Assembly: GCA_037102815.1 (NCBI GenBank)
Contig: BTPP01000001.1
Coordinates: 3,435,001-3,499,000 of the forward strand
Direction of reading: 5' to 3'
Source of the DNA: Neurospora intermedia
Lineage: Eukaryota > Ascomycota > Sordariomycetes > Sordariales > Sordariaceae
DNA: 64,000 bases
Shown here: positions 61,974 to 64,000 of the stretch, in pieces
How the letters are laid out: each line of letters starts with the position of its first letter
Numbering within the stretch: position 1 is the first letter of the stretch
Position numbers and translations under genes: made by a program
The notes under the pieces: generated by a model
Database searches by the model: none
Told to the model about the DNA's origin: nothing
Seen by the model: the letters and a program-made list of their open reading frames with translations, nothing else

Positions 61974-63528
61974 ATGAAGTCTATCAGCTTGATGTCGGCG
62001 TTGGCGTCCATCGCTAGCCTCAGTGCAGCGACCCCGACGCCAACCGAACGGGAGCAACCACACAAGCGGGCTGATCTCCCTGCTGTCACGGTCTCCGGAA
62101 ATGGTGAGTGGTTCTGGCTTATGGAAGATGTTACCTTTCAACAAGAGGAGATGCTGATTATTTGTTGATAGCCTTCTGGAAGGGCAAGGAGCGCTTCTAT
62201 ATCAGAGGAATCGACTACCAGCCGGGAGGATCGTCCGGCATGACGGATCCCTTGGCCGATCTCGACATGTGCAAGCGCGACGTTGCCGAGTTCAAAAAGC
62301 TGGGAGTCAACACCATCCGTGTCTACATGGTGGACAACTCCAAGAAGCACGACGATTGCATGAACCTTTTGGCCGATGCCGGAATTTATGTCGTTATTGA
62401 CGCCAACACCCCCCTGTACTCGCTTAACCGTTACGACCCCCATCAGTCCTACAATGACAAGTACCTCCAGAGCGTTTTCGCCACAATCGACGCTTTTGCC
62501 AAGTACGACAACACCCTTGCCTTCTTCTCGGGCAACGAGGTCATCAACGATGTGGTCAACAGCACCCTGGCAGCCAAATATGTCAAGGCCACCACTCGTG
62601 ATATGCGCCAGTATATTGGCAACCGTGGTTACAGAAAGATTCCTGTTGGATACTCGGCTGCGGATGTCTCTCAGAACCGCATGCAGCTCGCCAGCTACAT
62701 GAACTGCGGAACTGACGACGAGAGAAGCGACTTCTTCGCCTTCGTAAGTTTTCCTTTGGGTCGATTGGGCAGTTCAGAACCTGACATGAGATACAGAACG
62801 ATTATTCCTGGTGCAGCTCGAACTTCGTGGACTCCGGCTGGGACCAAAAGGTGAAAATGTTCACCGGTTATGGCATCCCCATCTTGTAAGTCTTCACTTT
62901 TCTCAGAGAAATCTGCCAAATCAGCATATCTGACCTTTTCATAAGCCTTTCTGAGTATGGCTGCATCACTCACACCCGCGACTTCGCCGAAATTGGGGCT
63001 CTTATGAGCGACAAGATGACCAGTGTCTACTCGGGAGGTCTTATGTACGAGTATGCGGTGGAGGAGAACGGATACGGAATTGCCAAGCTCGGCCCTGGAA
63101 GCAAGGTTGAGGAGAAGCCCGAATTTGCCAACTTCGCCAAGGCCATGAGCAAGTACCCCGTTCCCACGGGTGATGGCGGCTTCACCTCGACTACCAAGGC
63201 CGCTGCTTGCCCCACCAAGGACTCCAACTGGCTCGTTGACTCTACTCTGCTCCCCGCTATCCCCGACGGTGCCAAGAAGTTCATGAAGGACGGCGCTGGA
63301 ACTGGTCCGGGTCTGAATGGTGAGGGCTCTCAGCAGGCCCAGGGTACCAGCACTGGCGACGCGGAACCGGGTTCTGGATCTCCCACAAACACTGCTTCTC
63401 CCTCCGGCAGCGTCGAGAGCCAGAAGAAGTCCGGAAGCACCCGCGGTATCGGTTCCGTTGACAAGGCTCCTTTCGTCGTCACCGGATTGGTCATGTTCTT
63501 CACCTTGACCGGCACCCTTCTTCTCTAG
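61974..63528 (+). CDS. GPI-anchored GH72 beta-1,3-glucanosyltransferase, 4 exons
   Basis: Extracellular cell wall remodelling enzyme (Gas/Gel/Phr family): cleaves a beta-1,3-glucan chain internally and transfers it to another chain. Exons 61974-62103, 62172-62743, 62797-62885 and 62946-63528 join in frame to 457 aa. Signal peptide (MKSISLMSALASIASLSAA), a possible KR processing site at 31-32, then the GH72 barrel with FYIRGIDYQPGG, GVNTIRVYMVDNS, acid/base Glu166 in SGNEVIND and nucleophile Glu267 in FLSEYGC. After the barrel there is no Cys-rich CBM43 module, so it belongs to the short (Gas3/4/5-like) subgroup. A Ser/Gly-rich linker leads to a hydrophobic tail (APFVVTGLVMFFTLTGTLLL) that fits a GPI attachment signal. 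The last intron ends at an unusual ATAAG acceptor, fixed by the reading frame. Neurospora names these genes gel; which paralogue is not assigned. Confidence 0.95.
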
Positions 63529-64000
63529 GTTAAGAAACGATGCAGCTTGACGTTTGCTAAATCTACAAGTTGATGATGAGGTGTTGAAAGCTTTCGTCCA
63601 GCTGAATTTCGCAGCGCAATGTATAGTATAGAATAATGTTTTTTTTTTCTCCCAAACCTTCTTGTCAAGAACGTGACAAGTATAGTCCATTGAGACACAA
63701 TGTCTTCGAGTTTGGATTCTATTGTAAATACCTACATCTGGAAGTAGTTCCAGAGTCTTTTTTTTTCTTGGGATATTCTGTCAACCTGCTGATTACATCG
63801 ACTGGTAAGGCGTGTTGAATGTCCACTTGTATTGTCAAATATCCTAGTTCCTTTTGCTTACCAACCTCAAGAAAAGCAGAATGGTCGGTATATAACTCAC
63901 CTTCCTCATTCGCAGCAAGAATGGAGTGCTTCACAAGTCTACCCTGTCCGTACCTTCTTTAACGAAGGGAGGACAAACACCATTGGACAAAGTCTGGACC
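63529..64000. other. Downstream flank of the GH72 gene
   Basis: No gene seen in the last 472 bases; the start holds the 3' UTR of the GH72 gene. A small minus-strand frame at 63719-63934 is unsupported. Confidence 0.5.

Noticed and set aside
1-64000. Retroelements, Polinton-like elements, CRISPR arrays, dispersed 5S rRNA genes and biosynthetic clusters
   Set aside because: Looked for on both strands; no reverse transcriptase, integrase, capsid, repeat-spacer array, 5S-like sequence or clustered synthase genes were seen.

Overview
The window is nuclear DNA from a filamentous ascomycete, most likely a Sordariomycete close to Neurospora/Sordaria. The reasons: genes with short (about 50-130 nt) GT-AG introns, branch-point-like CTAAC/CTGAC motifs close to the acceptors, intron-containing tRNA genes, no operons, long intergenic spaces full of TAGGTAGG/CCTCTACC-type short repeats, and a fungal gene set (SUB-1/NsdD GATA factor, CFEM-like surface protein, GH72 glucanosyltransferase, DUF6536 membrane protein). 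From memory only, the order sub-1, glutamate-cysteine ligase, DBP5, GH72 resembles a Neurospora crassa block; this was not checked.

Layout. 1-70 is an AT-rich edge, followed by a gene-free leader. 1.8-4.3 kb: ArfGAP-UBA-polyQ protein (Gts1-like, +) with a 17-nt microexon. 6.6-10.8 kb: large calpain-type cysteine protease (+), probably with a GC-AG first intron. 11.46 kb: tRNA-Tyr(GTA) with intron. 11.5-29.7 kb: about 18 kb with no gene I can support; it holds a 349-bp TA-flanked inverted-repeat element (MITE) at 24.77-25.12 kb. 29.9-31.3 kb: GATA factor SUB-1/NsdD (+) with a leader carrying a uORF. 31.3-40.0 kb: a second gene-poor stretch with homopolymer and short tandem repeats.

40.0-42.7 kb: DUF6536 multi-pass membrane protein (-). 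44.0-44.1 kb: tRNA-Ile(AAT) with intron (-). 44.5-47.0 kb: glutamate-cysteine ligase (-). 49.7-52.7 kb: CFEM-like, single-pass surface protein with a long polyQ cytosolic tail (-). 53.5-54.1 kb: a possible small two-exon gene (+). 55.0-56.5 kb: DEAD-box mRNA export helicase DBP5 (-). 57.9-60.3 kb: F-BAR/C1/SH3 protein Bzz1 (+). 62.0-63.5 kb: GPI-anchored GH72 beta-1,3-glucanosyltransferase (+).

The genes are individually transcribed and mostly housekeeping or morphogenesis functions: membrane traffic and actin at endocytic sites (ArfGAP, Bzz1), cell wall and surface (GH72, CFEM-like), redox (glutathione synthesis), mRNA export (DBP5) and sexual development (SUB-1). No biosynthetic cluster, CRISPR array, provirus or defence-type system is visible. 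The main unexplained items are the MITE, the very large gene-free flanks of the GATA gene, the microexons and the sub-1 leader.
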